DNA from: Pseudoxanthomonas sp. SL93
GTDB lineage: Bacteria > Pseudomonadota > Gammaproteobacteria > Xanthomonadales > Xanthomonadaceae
Assembly: GCF_026625825.1 (NCBI RefSeq)
Contig: NZ_CP113065.1
Location: 3,162,001-3,226,000 of the forward strand
Reading direction: 5' to 3'
DNA: 64,000 bases
Part shown: positions 37,384 to 45,960 of the stretch, one piece after another
Layout: the number at the start of each line of letters is the position of its first letter
How positions within the stretch are numbered: the stretch's first letter is position 1
The notes under the pieces: generated by a model
What the model was told of the DNA's origin: nothing
What the model saw: the letters and a program-made list of their open reading frames with translations, nothing else
The model's database searches: none
Position numbers and translations under genes: made by a program

Positions 37384-38500
37384 GACCTGCGATGTGGCGG
37401 TCGTGGGGGGTGGACCCGCCGGTGCCGCGGCGGCGCACGCGCTCGCGGGGTGGGGGCACACGGTGGTGCTGCTGGAGCGCGGTGCGCATGAAGCGCCGCG
37501 CGTGGGCGAAACCCTGGCCCCCCGTGCCAGGCCCGCGCTGCATGCGCTCGGCCTGCCTGACCCTGACCGTGTCCTGCCCGCGTTGCCCAACTACGCGGAT
37601 GTCAGCTGCTGGGGCCGGGCGCGGGCCGAAGTGTCGAGTTTCATGTTCGACCCTTACGGACATGGCTGGCACCTTGACCGCGCGGCCTTCGACCGCCTGC
37701 TGTGTGAGCGCGCCGGCCATGCGGGTGCGGACGTTCGCACCCGGGCGCGCGTGCGTGGCGTCATCCGTGGCGAAGGCGGCCACCCATGGCGCCTGCAGGT
37801 GCAGCAGGGCGAAGACAGCGTGCATTCCCTTGCCGCGCGCGCGGTGATCGATGCGGGCGGGCGCAGTGGCGGGCTCTGGCGGTCGTTGGGCGCACGACGC
37901 GAGGTGCTCGACCGGCTGGTCGCCGTTTCACGGGTATTCCAGCGGCACGGAGCAGGCGACCACGGGCATACCTGGGTCGAGGCGGATGAAGGGGGGTGGT
38001 GGTACAGCGCCCCCTTGCCGGCAGCGCGTCGCATCGTCATGCGCATGACGGACGCCGACCTGTGCCACGCGGCGGGCCTGCATGCGACGGCCGCATGGGA
38101 CGACGCATTCGCACGCAGCGTCGCCACCCGGCAGTACACCGAGGACGCCAGCCCCCTCTCGCCGCCCTGCGTGCACGCGGCGCACAGCTTCCTTCTGCAT
38201 GCGGCGTCGCGCGGTGATGCACGCTGGCTGGCCTGCGGGGATGCCGCCATGGCGACGGATCCCCTGTCCGCTTCGGGCATCGTGCGCGCGCTGGAAGACG
38301 GCTTGTCTGCCGCCTCGGCGATGCAGGCCTGGCTGCAGGGCGACGACACGCAGGCGCGCGCGCGCGACCAGGCGCTGTTGTCGGCTTTCAGTGCCTACCG
38401 GCATGAACGCGCCACGGCCTATGCGCTGGAGAAACGCTGGCCCGACGCCCCGTTCTGGCAGCGGCGACACACGATGGCGCCGTCGCGGGCAGCGGCGTAG
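37373..38500 (+). CDS. LodB-like FAD-dependent oxidoreductase
   Basis: Flavoprotein of about 375 aa with an N-terminal FAD-binding motif V-V-G-G-G-P-A-G (10-17) and a second FAD motif C-G-D-A-A-M-A-T-D-P-L near 290; it belongs to the family of geranylgeranyl reductase/halogenase-like monooxygenases. LodB and GoxB proteins of this family are needed to build the cysteine tryptophylquinone of the neighbouring LodA-type enzyme. GTG 37373 is used as start because GGCGAGGGAGG (37354-37364) is a strong ribosome binding site; GTG 37349 is an alternative. It overlaps the LodA-VWA gene by 11 bases and ends at a terminator. Confidence 0.86.
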   Translation: MEAETCDVAVVGGGPAGAAAAHALAGWGHTVVLLERGAHEAPRVGETLAPRARPALHALGLPDPDRVLPALPNYADVSCWGRARAEVSSFMFDPYGHGWHLDRAAFDRLLCERAGHAGADVRTRARVRGVIRGEGGHPWRLQVQQGEDSVHSLAARAVIDAGGRSGGLWRSLGARREVLDRLVAVSRVFQRHGAGDHGHTWVEADEGGWWYSAPLPAARRIVMRMTDADLCHAAGLHATAAWDDAFARSVATRQYTEDASPLSPPCVHAAHSFLLHAASRGDARWLACGDAAMATDPLSASGIVRALEDGLSAASAMQAWLQGDDTQARARDQALLSAFSAYRHERATAYALEKRWPDAPFWQRRHTMAPSRAAA

Positions 38501-38528
38501 GCCACCGCCTGCGGGAGGACGCGGCACG

Positions 38529-38555
38529 AAAAAGGCGGGCCGAAGCCCGCCTTTT
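38529..38555. terminator. Bidirectional terminator between lodB-like and glutaredoxin genes
   Basis: A GC hairpin (GGCGGGC, loop CGAA, GCCCGCC) with an A run on the left and TTTT on the right. It serves the plus-strand LodA/LodB operon and the convergent glutaredoxin-rhodanese gene that ends at 38579. Confidence 0.9.
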
Positions 38556-38578
38556 CCGGTGCACGCGTGCTGCCGTGT

Positions 38579-39508
38579 TCAGTACTTGCCGAGCGTGCCA
38601 TCCACGTCGTCGGCCCAGGCGTTGATGCCGCCGGTGACGTTGAAGGTATTGGTGAAACCCAGGGCGCGGAATTCCTCGGCGGCCTGCTGGCTGCGGCCGC
38701 CGCTGCGGCACAGGAACGCGATGGCCGTGTCCTTGGGCAACGCTTCCAGCTCGGCACGGCCGTTGCCGTCGAAGGTCTTGAACGGCAGCTTCACCGAAGC
38801 GATGGCGCGCTCGTCGGCCGGACGCACATCGACCAGCAGCACTTCGCTGGCACGCACCTTCGCATCCGCCTCCATCGGCGACAGCGCCTGCACCGGCTTG
38901 GGCGCATTGGGGTTGTCGATGGCCAGGCCCTTGCCGCGGATGTCGTCCACCCAGTCGATGGTGATGCCATCGGCGCGGCGCGCGCTGGCCAGGTCGAACT
39001 GCACGCGCACGCCGTTGGATTCGCTGGCGATGGCGTTGGCGTCGAACTGCGCCAGCTGGAAGTTGGGCTGGTATTGCGCATTGATGGACAGTGCCAGCGC
39101 GGCGCCCGGGCCGGCGTCGGCCACCGCGTTCTGCAGCATCTCGGCGGCCGCGGCGGTGATGGTGATCGCCGGCGGCGTGCGGTCGGGGGCTTCCAGGCCC
39201 AGCAGCGTGGCCAGTTCGCCGGAGTTGGTCATCTGTTCGATGATGTCGCTGCCGCCGACCAGTTCGCCGTCGATGTACAGCTGCGGGATGGTCGGCCAGT
39301 CGCCGTAGACCTTGATGCCTTCGCGGATGTCCTGGTCGGCGAGCACGTTGACGTGGGCGAAATCCACGCCGAGCGCGCTCAGTGCCCCGACGGCCTTGGC
39401 CGAGAAACCGCACTGCGGCATGGAAGGCTGGCCCTTCATGAACAGCACGACGCGGTTGGACTGCAGGAGGGTTTCGATGCGCGAACGCAGGGCGGGGTCG
39501 AGGGACAT
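38579..39508 (-). CDS. Monothiol glutaredoxin (Grx4) fused to degenerate HesB-like and rhodanese domains
   Basis: Three-domain protein of 309 aa. Residues 1-105: monothiol glutaredoxin with C-G-F-S (C33), which in the Grx4 family binds an iron-sulfur cluster with glutathione. Residues about 112-205: HesB/IscA-like A-type carrier fold (I-T-I-T-A-A-A-A-E-M-L ... D-N-P-N-A) but with none of the three cysteine ligands, so it cannot hold a cluster in the usual way. Residues about 215-309: rhodanese domain with the active loop C-R-S-G-G-R-S (C267). Grx4-rhodanese fusions are typical of Xanthomonadaceae. Likely role: iron-sulfur or sulfur transfer. The order of domains and loss of cysteines are seen; the role is inferred. 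Confidence 0.9.
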   Translation of the reverse strand: MSLDPALRSRIETLLQSNRVVLFMKGQPSMPQCGFSAKAVGALSALGVDFAHVNVLADQDIREGIKVYGDWPTIPQLYIDGELVGGSDIIEQMTNSGELATLLGLEAPDRTPPAITITAAAAEMLQNAVADAGPGAALALSINAQYQPNFQLAQFDANAIASESNGVRVQFDLASARRADGITIDWVDDIRGKGLAIDNPNAPKPVQALSPMEADAKVRASEVLLVDVRPADERAIASVKLPFKTFDGNGRAELEALPKDTAIAFLCRSGGRSQQAAEEFRALGFTNTFNVTGGINAWADDVDGTLGKY

Positions 39509-39562
39509 GAACGGTTACCGGGAAGCGGGAAGGGGATTTTACGCCCCGTGGCATCATGGGGC

Positions 39563-40375
39563 ATGACCACGACGGGAACACTGCATCGTCCGCCACGCCG
39601 TCCCGGCCTGATATTGGGCCTGCTGGCGCTGTCGCAAGTAGGCGTGGCCTGGCTGTGGTGGCGGTTCGGCTGGTCCCTGGGCCTGCCGGTCATGGCCGCC
39701 ACGCACCTGCTGGTGGTGTGGGCCACGCTGTATCCACGTGCCACCCTGTTCTGCCCGGCGCTGTCGCGGCTGCCCACCGACGAGCGCGTGGTCTGGCTGA
39801 CGATCGACGATGGCCCCTCCCGGGACACGCCCGCCCTGCTGGACCTGCTGGACCGGCATGGCGCCAAGGCCACTTTCTTCCTGGTCGGCGAGCGCGCGCT
39901 GGCGCAGCCGCTGGCCGTGCAGGCCATCCGCGACCGCGGCCACGGCATCGGCAACCATAGCGCCAGCCATCCGGACAGGCGCTTCTGGCGGCTGGGCCCG
40001 GGCGCGCTGGAAGACCAGATCGGCCGCAACCAGTCCATCCTCACCGCCATCACCGGGCAGACACCGCGCTGGTTCCGCAGCGTGGTCGGCATGACCAATC
40101 CCTTCGTCGGGCTGTCGCTCAAGCGCCATGCGCTCGCACGGGTGGCGTGGAGCGCGCGCGGCTTCGATGGCGTGGACTGCACGCCCGACCAGGTGATGGC
40201 ACGCGTGACGCGCGATATCCGGCCCGGCGCCATCGTGCTGCTGCATGAAGGCGCGGCGCACGGCCACAACGTGGTGATCCTGGCGCAGCTGCTGGCATGG
40301 CTGGACGCACAGGGCTACCGCGCAGTGGTGCCGTCGACGGAGATCGCGCCCGACGCGTTGGGCATGGCCGCCTGA
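39563..40375 (+). CDS. Membrane-anchored polysaccharide deacetylase (NodB/CE4)
   Basis: Carbohydrate esterase family 4 protein of 270 aa. Two N-terminal hydrophobic helices (about 15-32 and 36-55) anchor it; the NodB domain follows. Metal and catalytic residues: T-I-D-D-G-P-S (DD), H-S-A-S-H-P (H-x-x-x-H type) and L-L-H-E near the end. It could remove acetyl groups from peptidoglycan, an exopolysaccharide or a lipid-linked sugar; the substrate is not predictable. ATG 39563 starts just after the divergent glutaredoxin gene. Confidence 0.87.
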   Translation: MTTTGTLHRPPRRPGLILGLLALSQVGVAWLWWRFGWSLGLPVMAATHLLVVWATLYPRATLFCPALSRLPTDERVVWLTIDDGPSRDTPALLDLLDRHGAKATFFLVGERALAQPLAVQAIRDRGHGIGNHSASHPDRRFWRLGPGALEDQIGRNQSILTAITGQTPRWFRSVVGMTNPFVGLSLKRHALARVAWSARGFDGVDCTPDQVMARVTRDIRPGAIVLLHEGAAHGHNVVILAQLLAWLDAQGYRAVVPSTEIAPDALGMAA

Positions 40376-40378
40376 AAT

Positions 40379-40489
40379 CCTTCTCCCGCCGGGAGAAGGT
40401 GGTGCGCAGCGCCGGATGAAGTTGGCGAACCGGTGAGCTGCCCGATGCTCCGACCCTCACCCCGGCCTCTGTCCCGGGGCAGAGGGAAG
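40379..40489. repeat. Intergenic inverted-repeat element, family B
   Basis: CCTTCTCCCGCCGGGAGAAGG at 40379-40399 pairs in layout with a diverged CTCTGTCCCGGGGCAGAGG near 40467-40485, joined by GCCGGATGAAG and GACCCTCACCCCGG. Same family as the copy at 23.2 kb, more diverged in the right arm. Confidence 0.72.
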
Positions 40490-40574
40490 CACGATGCCTG
40501 GATCGCCGTGACGCAACGTTCGCCGCGCGCACGACTCATGGACCCGTCGTCGCGCTTCGTGCGCATGGCGCACG

Positions 40575-41222
40575 CTACGCCAGCAGGTGATGCGCGACGG
40601 GAAAGGCCAGCCGCGCCCATTCGGTGTACATCGCGGCCGACGGGTGCAGGCCGTCGTCGGCCAGCATCGCCGGTTCGGCGCCGCGCGCACGGCTGACCGG
40701 GGTGATGTCGACGAAGGCCACATCACGCAGGCTGCAGACGGCGCGCGCGGCGGCGTTGTAGGCATCCAGCTCGCGCGCGATCTGCGCCACGTCGCGGCCG
40801 GACTGCGCGGCGAACGGGGTGACCCCCCAGTCGGGAATCGACAGCACCAGCACGCGCTCCGGCCGGTTGCCGGCAAAGCCGATCGCGCGCCAAAGCAGCG
40901 CGGCGAACTGCGTGCGGTATTCCTCCACGCTGCGGCCGCGATACTGGTTGTTCACGCCGATCAGCAGGCTGACGAAATCGTGCCCGCCCAGCGGCTCGGC
41001 GGCCGTGATCGCGGCGTCCAGCTCGTCCGTGGTCCAGCCGGTGGTGGCGATGATGCGCGGATCGCCGACCAGGATGCCTTCCCTGCGCAGCAGGCGCGCC
41101 AGCTGCATCGGCCAGCGACCGGCTTCATCCACCGCTTCGCCAATGGTGTAGGAGTCGCCCAGCGCGAGGTAGCGCAGCTCGGTGGTGAGGGCGGTCGTGT
41201 GGGGGGCGGAGATCGTGGTCAT
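40575..41222 (-). CDS. SGNH/GDSL-type hydrolase
   Basis: Esterase/lipase-fold protein of 215 aa. Block I: Y-L-A-L-G-D-S-Y-T-I-G-E with the catalytic Ser in G-D-S (near 23); block III: I-G-V-N-N-Q-Y; block V: D-G-L-H-P-S-A with Asp and His. No signal peptide is seen, so it is probably cytoplasmic. Substrate unknown. It is followed by a family B repeat and preceded by a family A repeat. Confidence 0.87.
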   Translation of the reverse strand: MTTISAPHTTALTTELRYLALGDSYTIGEAVDEAGRWPMQLARLLRREGILVGDPRIIATTGWTTDELDAAITAAEPLGGHDFVSLLIGVNNQYRGRSVEEYRTQFAALLWRAIGFAGNRPERVLVLSIPDWGVTPFAAQSGRDVAQIARELDAYNAAARAVCSLRDVAFVDITPVSRARGAEPAMLADDGLHPSAAMYTEWARLAFPVAHHLLA

Positions 41223-41249
41223 GGGCGAATGATGCGCTCTTCCAGCCCC

Positions 41250-41404
41250 CTGTAGGAGCGACGTGAGTCGCGACCGCGAACCGGGGTCGCCAGCGAAAGA
41301 TCGGTTGTCCGGGATAAAACGCCGCGTTTGACGCCGTTCGTCGCTCGATTGGAGGTCATCGGATACATCGTGGCGTGTGGTCGCGACTCACGTCGCTCCT
41401 ACAG
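41250..41404. repeat. Intergenic inverted-repeat element, family A
   Basis: Left arm CTGTAGGAGCGACGTGAGTCGCGACC (in pieces: CTGTAGGAGCGACGTG at 41250-41265, then AGTCGCGACC) is matched by an almost exact inverted right arm at 41380-41404. About 105 bases lie between. The right arm supplies the last codons and stop of the DUF4926 gene on the minus strand. Confidence 0.88.
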
Positions 41405-41642
41405 TGGACACCCGGGCAACCTCGTCGGCGAACAGCGCCGCCAGCCAGCGGGTGTGACCGTCGGGGTCGACACACTCGACCTCATACGATGTACGCGCCC
41501 CGGGCGCGGCCAAAACCATGACGCTCGTCCCCACGTCGCCAACAAGGACGTCCTTCACTCTGGGCACGCTTGCATCGACCCGCACGGAGGATATCGGCGC
41601 GATCACGCGGACGACGTCGTATATCTCCAAGATCATCCGCAT
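41388..41642 (-). CDS. DUF4926 family small protein
   Basis: Protein of 84 aa resembling DUF4926, a small beta-barrel family often found beside toxin-like or defence genes. Seen: Y-D-V-V-R-V-I-A-P-I, V-G-D-V-G-T-S-V-M-V and Y-E-V-E-C-V-D-P-D-G-H-T. An in-frame ATG at 41636 is an alternative start. The last residues V-G-A-T and the stop codon lie inside the family A repeat, so the natural C-terminus may have been replaced when the repeat arrived. No partner gene is visible. Confidence 0.68.
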   Translation of the reverse strand: MRMILEIYDVVRVIAPISSVRVDASVPRVKDVLVGDVGTSVMVLAAPGARTSYEVECVDPDGHTRWLAALFADEVARVSTVGAT

Positions 41643-41671
41643 TGCCCTGCGTGCCTGAGCAAAGGAGCCTG

Positions 41672-41740
41672 CCTGTGGGAGCGACGTAAGTCGCTATGGG
41701 CCATCCGGATACCGTCTCGCGACTTACGTCGCCCCCACAA
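41672..41740. repeat. Intergenic inverted-repeat element, family A, compact copy
   Basis: Arms CTGTGGGAGCGACGTAAGTCGC (41673-41694) and GCGACTTACGTCGCCCCCACA (41718-41738) are inverted with only about 25 bases between them. It sits between the DUF4926 gene and alaA, 270 bases from the previous copy, and may act as terminator-like structure. Confidence 0.85.
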
Positions 41741-41766
41741 CAGCCCCGCAACAGCCGCGCGGGCGC

Positions 41767-43047
41767 TTACGCCGCCGCTGGCCGCGACTTGCCCTTGATC
41801 GGTACTACCTTGGTCGCCGCTTCGGCGCGACGCGACAGGGCGCGGTCGATGCGGGCGAAGACTTCGCGCATCGTGGCCGCTTCCGGCAGCAGGGTGACGC
41901 GGAAATGATGGCGGTACGGCACGTTGAAGCTGGAACCGGGCACGACCAGGACGCCTTCGGTTTCCATCAGCTCCAGCGCGAAGCCGTGGTCGTCGAAGCC
42001 CTTGGCCGCGTCGCCCACCACCGCCGGGAACGCGTACAGCGCACCGGCCGGGTTGACCAGGTCCAGGTGTTCGTTGGCTTCGCAGGCCTCGATCACCGCG
42101 CGTCGCGTTTCGTACAGGCGGCCACCCGGTGCGCACAGTTCGCTGATGGTGTCCGGGCCGTTGACGGCGGCTTCGATGGCGTACTGGCCCGGCACGTTGG
42201 CGCACAGGCGCAGCGCGCTGAGCAGGTCCATCGCATGCAGGAAATCACGCACCACGTCGCCGTGGCCCGACAGCACCGACCAGCCCACGCGCCAGCCGCA
42301 GGCACGGTGCACCTTGCTCAGGCCACTGAAGGTGATGCACGGCACGTCGCCCGCCAGCGGCGCGACCGGCACGAACGTCGCGCCGTCGTACAGCACCTGG
42401 TCGTAGATCTCGTCCACCATCAGCAGCAGGCGGTGCTTGGCCGCGATGGCGACGATGCGCTCCAGCAGCTCGCGCGGATAGGTGGCGCCGGTCGGATTGT
42501 TCGGATTGATCAGCACGATGGCGCGCGTGCGCGACGACACCAGCTGTTCGATCTCGGACGGATCGGGCAGGAAGTCGTTTTCCGGGTCGCAGCGGTAATA
42601 CACCGGGCGGCCGTCGTTGAGGATGGTCGCCGCCGACCACAGCGGATAATCGGGCGACGGCACCAGCACTTCATCGCCGGGATTGAGCAGGGCACGCAGC
42701 GACAGGTCGATCAGTTCGGAAACGCCGTTGCCGACGAACACGCGGTCCGGATGCGCATCGGGCGTGTGGCGGCGCGCGTAGGCGGCGGCGATGGCTTCGC
42801 GCGCGGCCGGCAGGCCCTGCTGGTGCGTGTAGGGATCGGTGTGGTCGATGTCGCCGATGATCGACTTCTGCAGGTGCGCGGGTGCGCGGAAACCGAACGC
42901 ACCCGGATTGCCGATGTTGAGCTTGATCAGCTTGTGGCCCTGCGCCTCCAGCTCCCGGGCTCGCCGTGCCAGTTCGCCCCGGATCTCGTAGCGGACTTCG
43001 GACAGGCGTTCGCGCGTGGCGAGCGGTTTGACGGGCGGCGTGGACAT
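41767..43047 (-). CDS. alaA: Alanine aminotransferase AlaA type
   Basis: Pyridoxal-phosphate class I aminotransferase of 426 aa, transferring the amino group between glutamate and pyruvate. It aligns along its whole length with E. coli AlaA: Y-E-I-R-G near 20, L-N-I-G-N-P, P-D-Y-P-L-W, I-N-P-N-N-P-T-G-A and the cofactor lysine K245 in F-S-G-L-S-K. R-V-T-L-L-P gives the C-terminal substrate Arg. A basic C-terminal tail of about 20 residues is extra. Divergent from rsgA. Confidence 0.9.
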   Translation of the reverse strand: MSTPPVKPLATRERLSEVRYEIRGELARRARELEAQGHKLIKLNIGNPGAFGFRAPAHLQKSIIGDIDHTDPYTHQQGLPAAREAIAAAYARRHTPDAHPDRVFVGNGVSELIDLSLRALLNPGDEVLVPSPDYPLWSAATILNDGRPVYYRCDPENDFLPDPSEIEQLVSSRTRAIVLINPNNPTGATYPRELLERIVAIAAKHRLLLMVDEIYDQVLYDGATFVPVAPLAGDVPCITFSGLSKVHRACGWRVGWSVLSGHGDVVRDFLHAMDLLSALRLCANVPGQYAIEAAVNGPDTISELCAPGGRLYETRRAVIEACEANEHLDLVNPAGALYAFPAVVGDAAKGFDDHGFALELMETEGVLVVPGSSFNVPYRHHFRVTLLPEAATMREVFARIDRALSRRAEAATKVVPIKGKSRPAAA

Positions 43048-43153
43048 GGCGGTAAGCGCTGGGGCTGGCGGAAAGGGCAGACAGGGGCCAAGCTTAACGG
43101 AAATTTAGCCGTCAAGACCCGTCGGCTTCAGCCCCCGTCTAGAATCCGCAACC

Positions 43154-44293
43154 ATGCCCGAAATGCCTGCCAATACCGTGTCCGAGATCACCCTGTTGAG
43201 GGCGATCGGCTGGCCCTATGAGGGGGAACCGGAGGACAAGGCCTGGCAGGCGGTGCTCGCCGCGCATCCCGACGCCCGGCCGGCGCGGGTGGTGGAACAG
43301 CACCGGTCCGGGTACATCGTCGCCGACGCCCCCGGCGTGGCGGTCAAGGCCGACTCGCTGCCCGAATGGCAGCGCCCGCGTTTCCCCGCGCACGAACGGC
43401 CCGCCGTGGGCGACTGGCTGCTGATGGAAGGCGGCGGCGAGCCCGGCAGCGGCGGCACCCGCCACCGCATCGTCGCCACGCTGCCGCGGCACACCGAGAT
43501 CAAGCGCGGTGCCGCCGGCGAGCACTACCACCAGCAGGTGATCGCGGCGAACATCGATACGGTGTTCATCGTCTGCGGCCTGGATGCCGACTTCAATCCG
43601 CGCCGCATCGAACGCTACCTGCTGCTGGTCGGCGGTGGTGGCGCGCAACCGGTCGTGGTGCTGACCAAGGCCGACCGCACCGAGTACGCCGACGATGCGG
43701 TGGACGTGCTGGCCGATGTCACCGCGCAGGGCGTGCCGGTGTTCACCGTCAACGCGAAGGACCCCGACAGCGTGTCGCAGCTGTCGCCGTGGCTGTTGCC
43801 CGGGCGCACGGTGGTGCTGGTGGGTTCCTCCGGCGCGGGCAAGTCGACGCTGACCAACACGCTGCTGGGCAACGAGAAGATGAAGACCGGCGAAGTGCGC
43901 GAGAGCGATTCGCGCGGTCGCCATACCACCACCTATCGCGCGCTGATCCCGCTGCCGTCCGGCGCGTGCATGATCGACACGCCCGGCATGCGCGAACTGA
44001 AGCCCACCGGCGAGGAAGACCTGTCCGAGGGCGGCTTCGCCGACATCGAGGCGCTGGCGGCGCAGTGCAAGTTCCGCGACTGCTCGCATGATCGCGAGCC
44101 GGGTTGCGCCGTGCGCGCGGCGATCGAGCGCGAAGAGCTGGATGAAGGCCGCTTCCTCAACTACCTCAAGCTGCGTGATGAAGTCGCCGCCGCCGCCGAC
44201 AAACTGGCCTCGCGCCTGGCCGACAAGTCGAATGCCAAGGTGCAGAACAAGGCGTTGAACAAGCGGCTGACGGACAAGTACGGCAAGCGATAG
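43154..44293 (+). CDS. rsgA: Small ribosomal subunit biogenesis GTPase RsgA
   Basis: Circularly permuted GTPase of 379 aa that checks late 30S assembly. The motif order G4-G1-G3 is seen: T-K-A-D (171-174), P-loop G-S-S-G-A-G-K-S-T (224-232) and D-T-P-G (275-278). The C-terminal zinc knuckle uses C305, C310, H312 and C318. An N-terminal OB-fold precedes the GTPase core. Length is typical of the Xanthomonadaceae proteins. Confidence 0.95.
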   Translation: MPEMPANTVSEITLLRAIGWPYEGEPEDKAWQAVLAAHPDARPARVVEQHRSGYIVADAPGVAVKADSLPEWQRPRFPAHERPAVGDWLLMEGGGEPGSGGTRHRIVATLPRHTEIKRGAAGEHYHQQVIAANIDTVFIVCGLDADFNPRRIERYLLLVGGGGAQPVVVLTKADRTEYADDAVDVLADVTAQGVPVFTVNAKDPDSVSQLSPWLLPGRTVVLVGSSGAGKSTLTNTLLGNEKMKTGEVRESDSRGRHTTTYRALIPLPSGACMIDTPGMRELKPTGEEDLSEGGFADIEALAAQCKFRDCSHDREPGCAVRAAIEREELDEGRFLNYLKLRDEVAAAADKLASRLADKSNAKVQNKALNKRLTDKYGKR

Positions 44294-44326
44294 CGGCCGC
44301 CGTATCGTTACCGACCCGATGAATCG

Positions 44327-44614
44327 TTAGAGCTTGACCACGGCCACCGAGCCCGGAATCGTCGAGATCTGCTCGGCGAGGAAGACAGCGTCCTCCAGTG
44401 TTTCTGTGTCGTCATGCGCGGCCGTGAGCATGAAGTAGGGTTCTGTGCCATCACCTACGCACAGATCATCAATCGCGTCCTCGATCCTCGCCGCCTCGCG
44501 GCCAACGACGCCAACATACTGCACGCCGTCCCGCATCCAGTCCCTGACCATGCCTGTCAGCTCCGGACGGAAGCCTCTGAGCGAATGGATGACAATCTTG
44601 CGGGGGCGTGCCAT
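44327..44614 (-). CDS. Conserved small hypothetical protein
   Basis: Protein of 95 aa, probably an alpha/beta fold: basic start M-A-R-P-R-K-I-V-I-H, then V-Q-Y-V-G-V-V-G-R-E-A-A-R-I-E-D-A-I-D-D and an acidic D-D-T-E-T-L-E-D-A segment. No domain is recognised with certainty and no active-site motif is obvious. Codon use is slightly less GC-biased than the neighbours. It lies 39 bases after gltS on the same strand. Confidence 0.68.
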   Translation of the reverse strand: MARPRKIVIHSLRGFRPELTGMVRDWMRDGVQYVGVVGREAARIEDAIDDLCVGDGTEPYFMLTAAHDDTETLEDAVFLAEQISTIPGSVAVVKL

Positions 44615-44653
44615 CGAGCTCTAACTCCGGCGATGGTCGGGGGTGACGGCTGA

Positions 44654-45856
44654 TCAATCCCACAGGTTGATGAAGCCGGTGATGATCAACGCGTTGCTGA
44701 AGTCGATGAAGAAGGCGCCCACCAGCGGCGCCACCAGGAACGCGCGCGGCGCCATGCCGTAGCGTTCCACCAGCGTGCGCATCACCGCCATCGCGTTGGC
44801 GGTGGTGCCCAGCATGAAGCCGATGAAGCCGCCGCCCATCACCGCCGCATCGTAGTCGCGGCCCATCACGCGGAAGACCACGCCGCAGAACACCGCCACC
44901 AGCGCCACTTGCAGCGTCAGGTTGACCAGCAGTGGCGCGGCCAGTCCAGCGAGTTCCCACAGCTTGAGGTTCATCAGCGCCACCGCCAGGAACAGCGACA
45001 GGCAGACGTTGCCGATCAGGTCGGTGGTGGCCACCGGCAGCCGGATCAGCCCGGTGCGGTCGTCGACATAGCGGATCAGCGCGCCCACCAGCATCGCGCC
45101 GACGTAGGCCGGCAGCGTCAGGCCGGCGGCGGACAGGCCGGCACTGACACCGGCACCGGCCCACATGGCCACCAGGATCACGACGATGCTCTTCAGCGCA
45201 TCGAACTCGCGCGTCGGCAGGTCCGGCGTGTCGTGTGCGCCTGCCGGCTCGGCTGCCGACTCGTACGGTGCGCCCACGCGCACACCGCCGTGCAGCTTGT
45301 GGCGGCGGATCAGCAGCGTGGTCACCGGACCGCCGATCAGCCCGCCGCAGACGATGCCGGCCATCGCGGACGCGACCGCGATGGATTCGGCCCCGCTCAC
45401 GCCGGCCTGTTCGAACAGCGGCGCGAACGCGAGCCCGGTCGCGGGGCCGCCGGTGAGCGTCGTCGACCCTGCCAGCACGCCGAACAGTGGATGCAGGCCG
45501 AAGCCCACCGCCACCGCCATGCCCAGCAGGTTCTGCACCACGGCGAACGCCGTGGCCAGCAGCAGGAACACCACCACCTGCCGCCCGCTGGCGCGCAGCA
45601 GCGCCACGCTGGCGTTGGCGCCGATGGTGGTGAAGAAAGCGATCATCAGCGGCGTCTGCAGGCTGGTGTCCAGCGTGAAGAGGGTGACGTCGTGCGAGCG
45701 CGCCGCCAGGACGGCCAGCGCCACCACCAGGCCGCCGACGACCGGTGCGGGCAGGTTGTAGCGGGCGAGCGGTGGAATGGCGCGGCAGAGCGCATAGCCG
45801 AGGAAGAGGGCCAGGCCGGCGAAGGCCAGCGTCTGTACCGCGTCGAGTTCCAGCAT
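44654..45856 (-). CDS. gltS: Sodium/glutamate symporter GltS
   Basis: Inner-membrane sodium-coupled glutamate carrier of 400 aa with about ten helices in two inverted repeats. Repeat hallmarks with re-entrant loops: G-S-T-T-L-T-G-G-P-A-T-G near 133 and G-F-M-L-G-T-T-A-N-A-M-A near 350. A hydrophilic cytoplasmic loop of about 40 residues lies between the halves. Divergent from the DUF1704 gene. Confidence 0.93.
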   Translation of the reverse strand: MLELDAVQTLAFAGLALFLGYALCRAIPPLARYNLPAPVVGGLVVALAVLAARSHDVTLFTLDTSLQTPLMIAFFTTIGANASVALLRASGRQVVVFLLLATAFAVVQNLLGMAVAVGFGLHPLFGVLAGSTTLTGGPATGLAFAPLFEQAGVSGAESIAVASAMAGIVCGGLIGGPVTTLLIRRHKLHGGVRVGAPYESAAEPAGAHDTPDLPTREFDALKSIVVILVAMWAGAGVSAGLSAAGLTLPAYVGAMLVGALIRYVDDRTGLIRLPVATTDLIGNVCLSLFLAVALMNLKLWELAGLAAPLLVNLTLQVALVAVFCGVVFRVMGRDYDAAVMGGGFIGFMLGTTANAMAVMRTLVERYGMAPRAFLVAPLVGAFFIDFSNALIITGFINLWD

Positions 45857-45960
45857 GCCGCCCCCGCCACCGATGCAAGAGCATCGAGCATAGTCCAGGC
45901 ACCGGCGCTTGTGCCGGGTGGCACGCGCCCTGGGCTACAGTGGCGGCCCGGGAGGATTCC

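Noticed and set aside
41250..41740. CRISPR-like array from the repeated TGTAGGAGCGACGT arms
   Set aside because: The copies are inverted pairs at irregular distances with no regular spacers and no cas genes.
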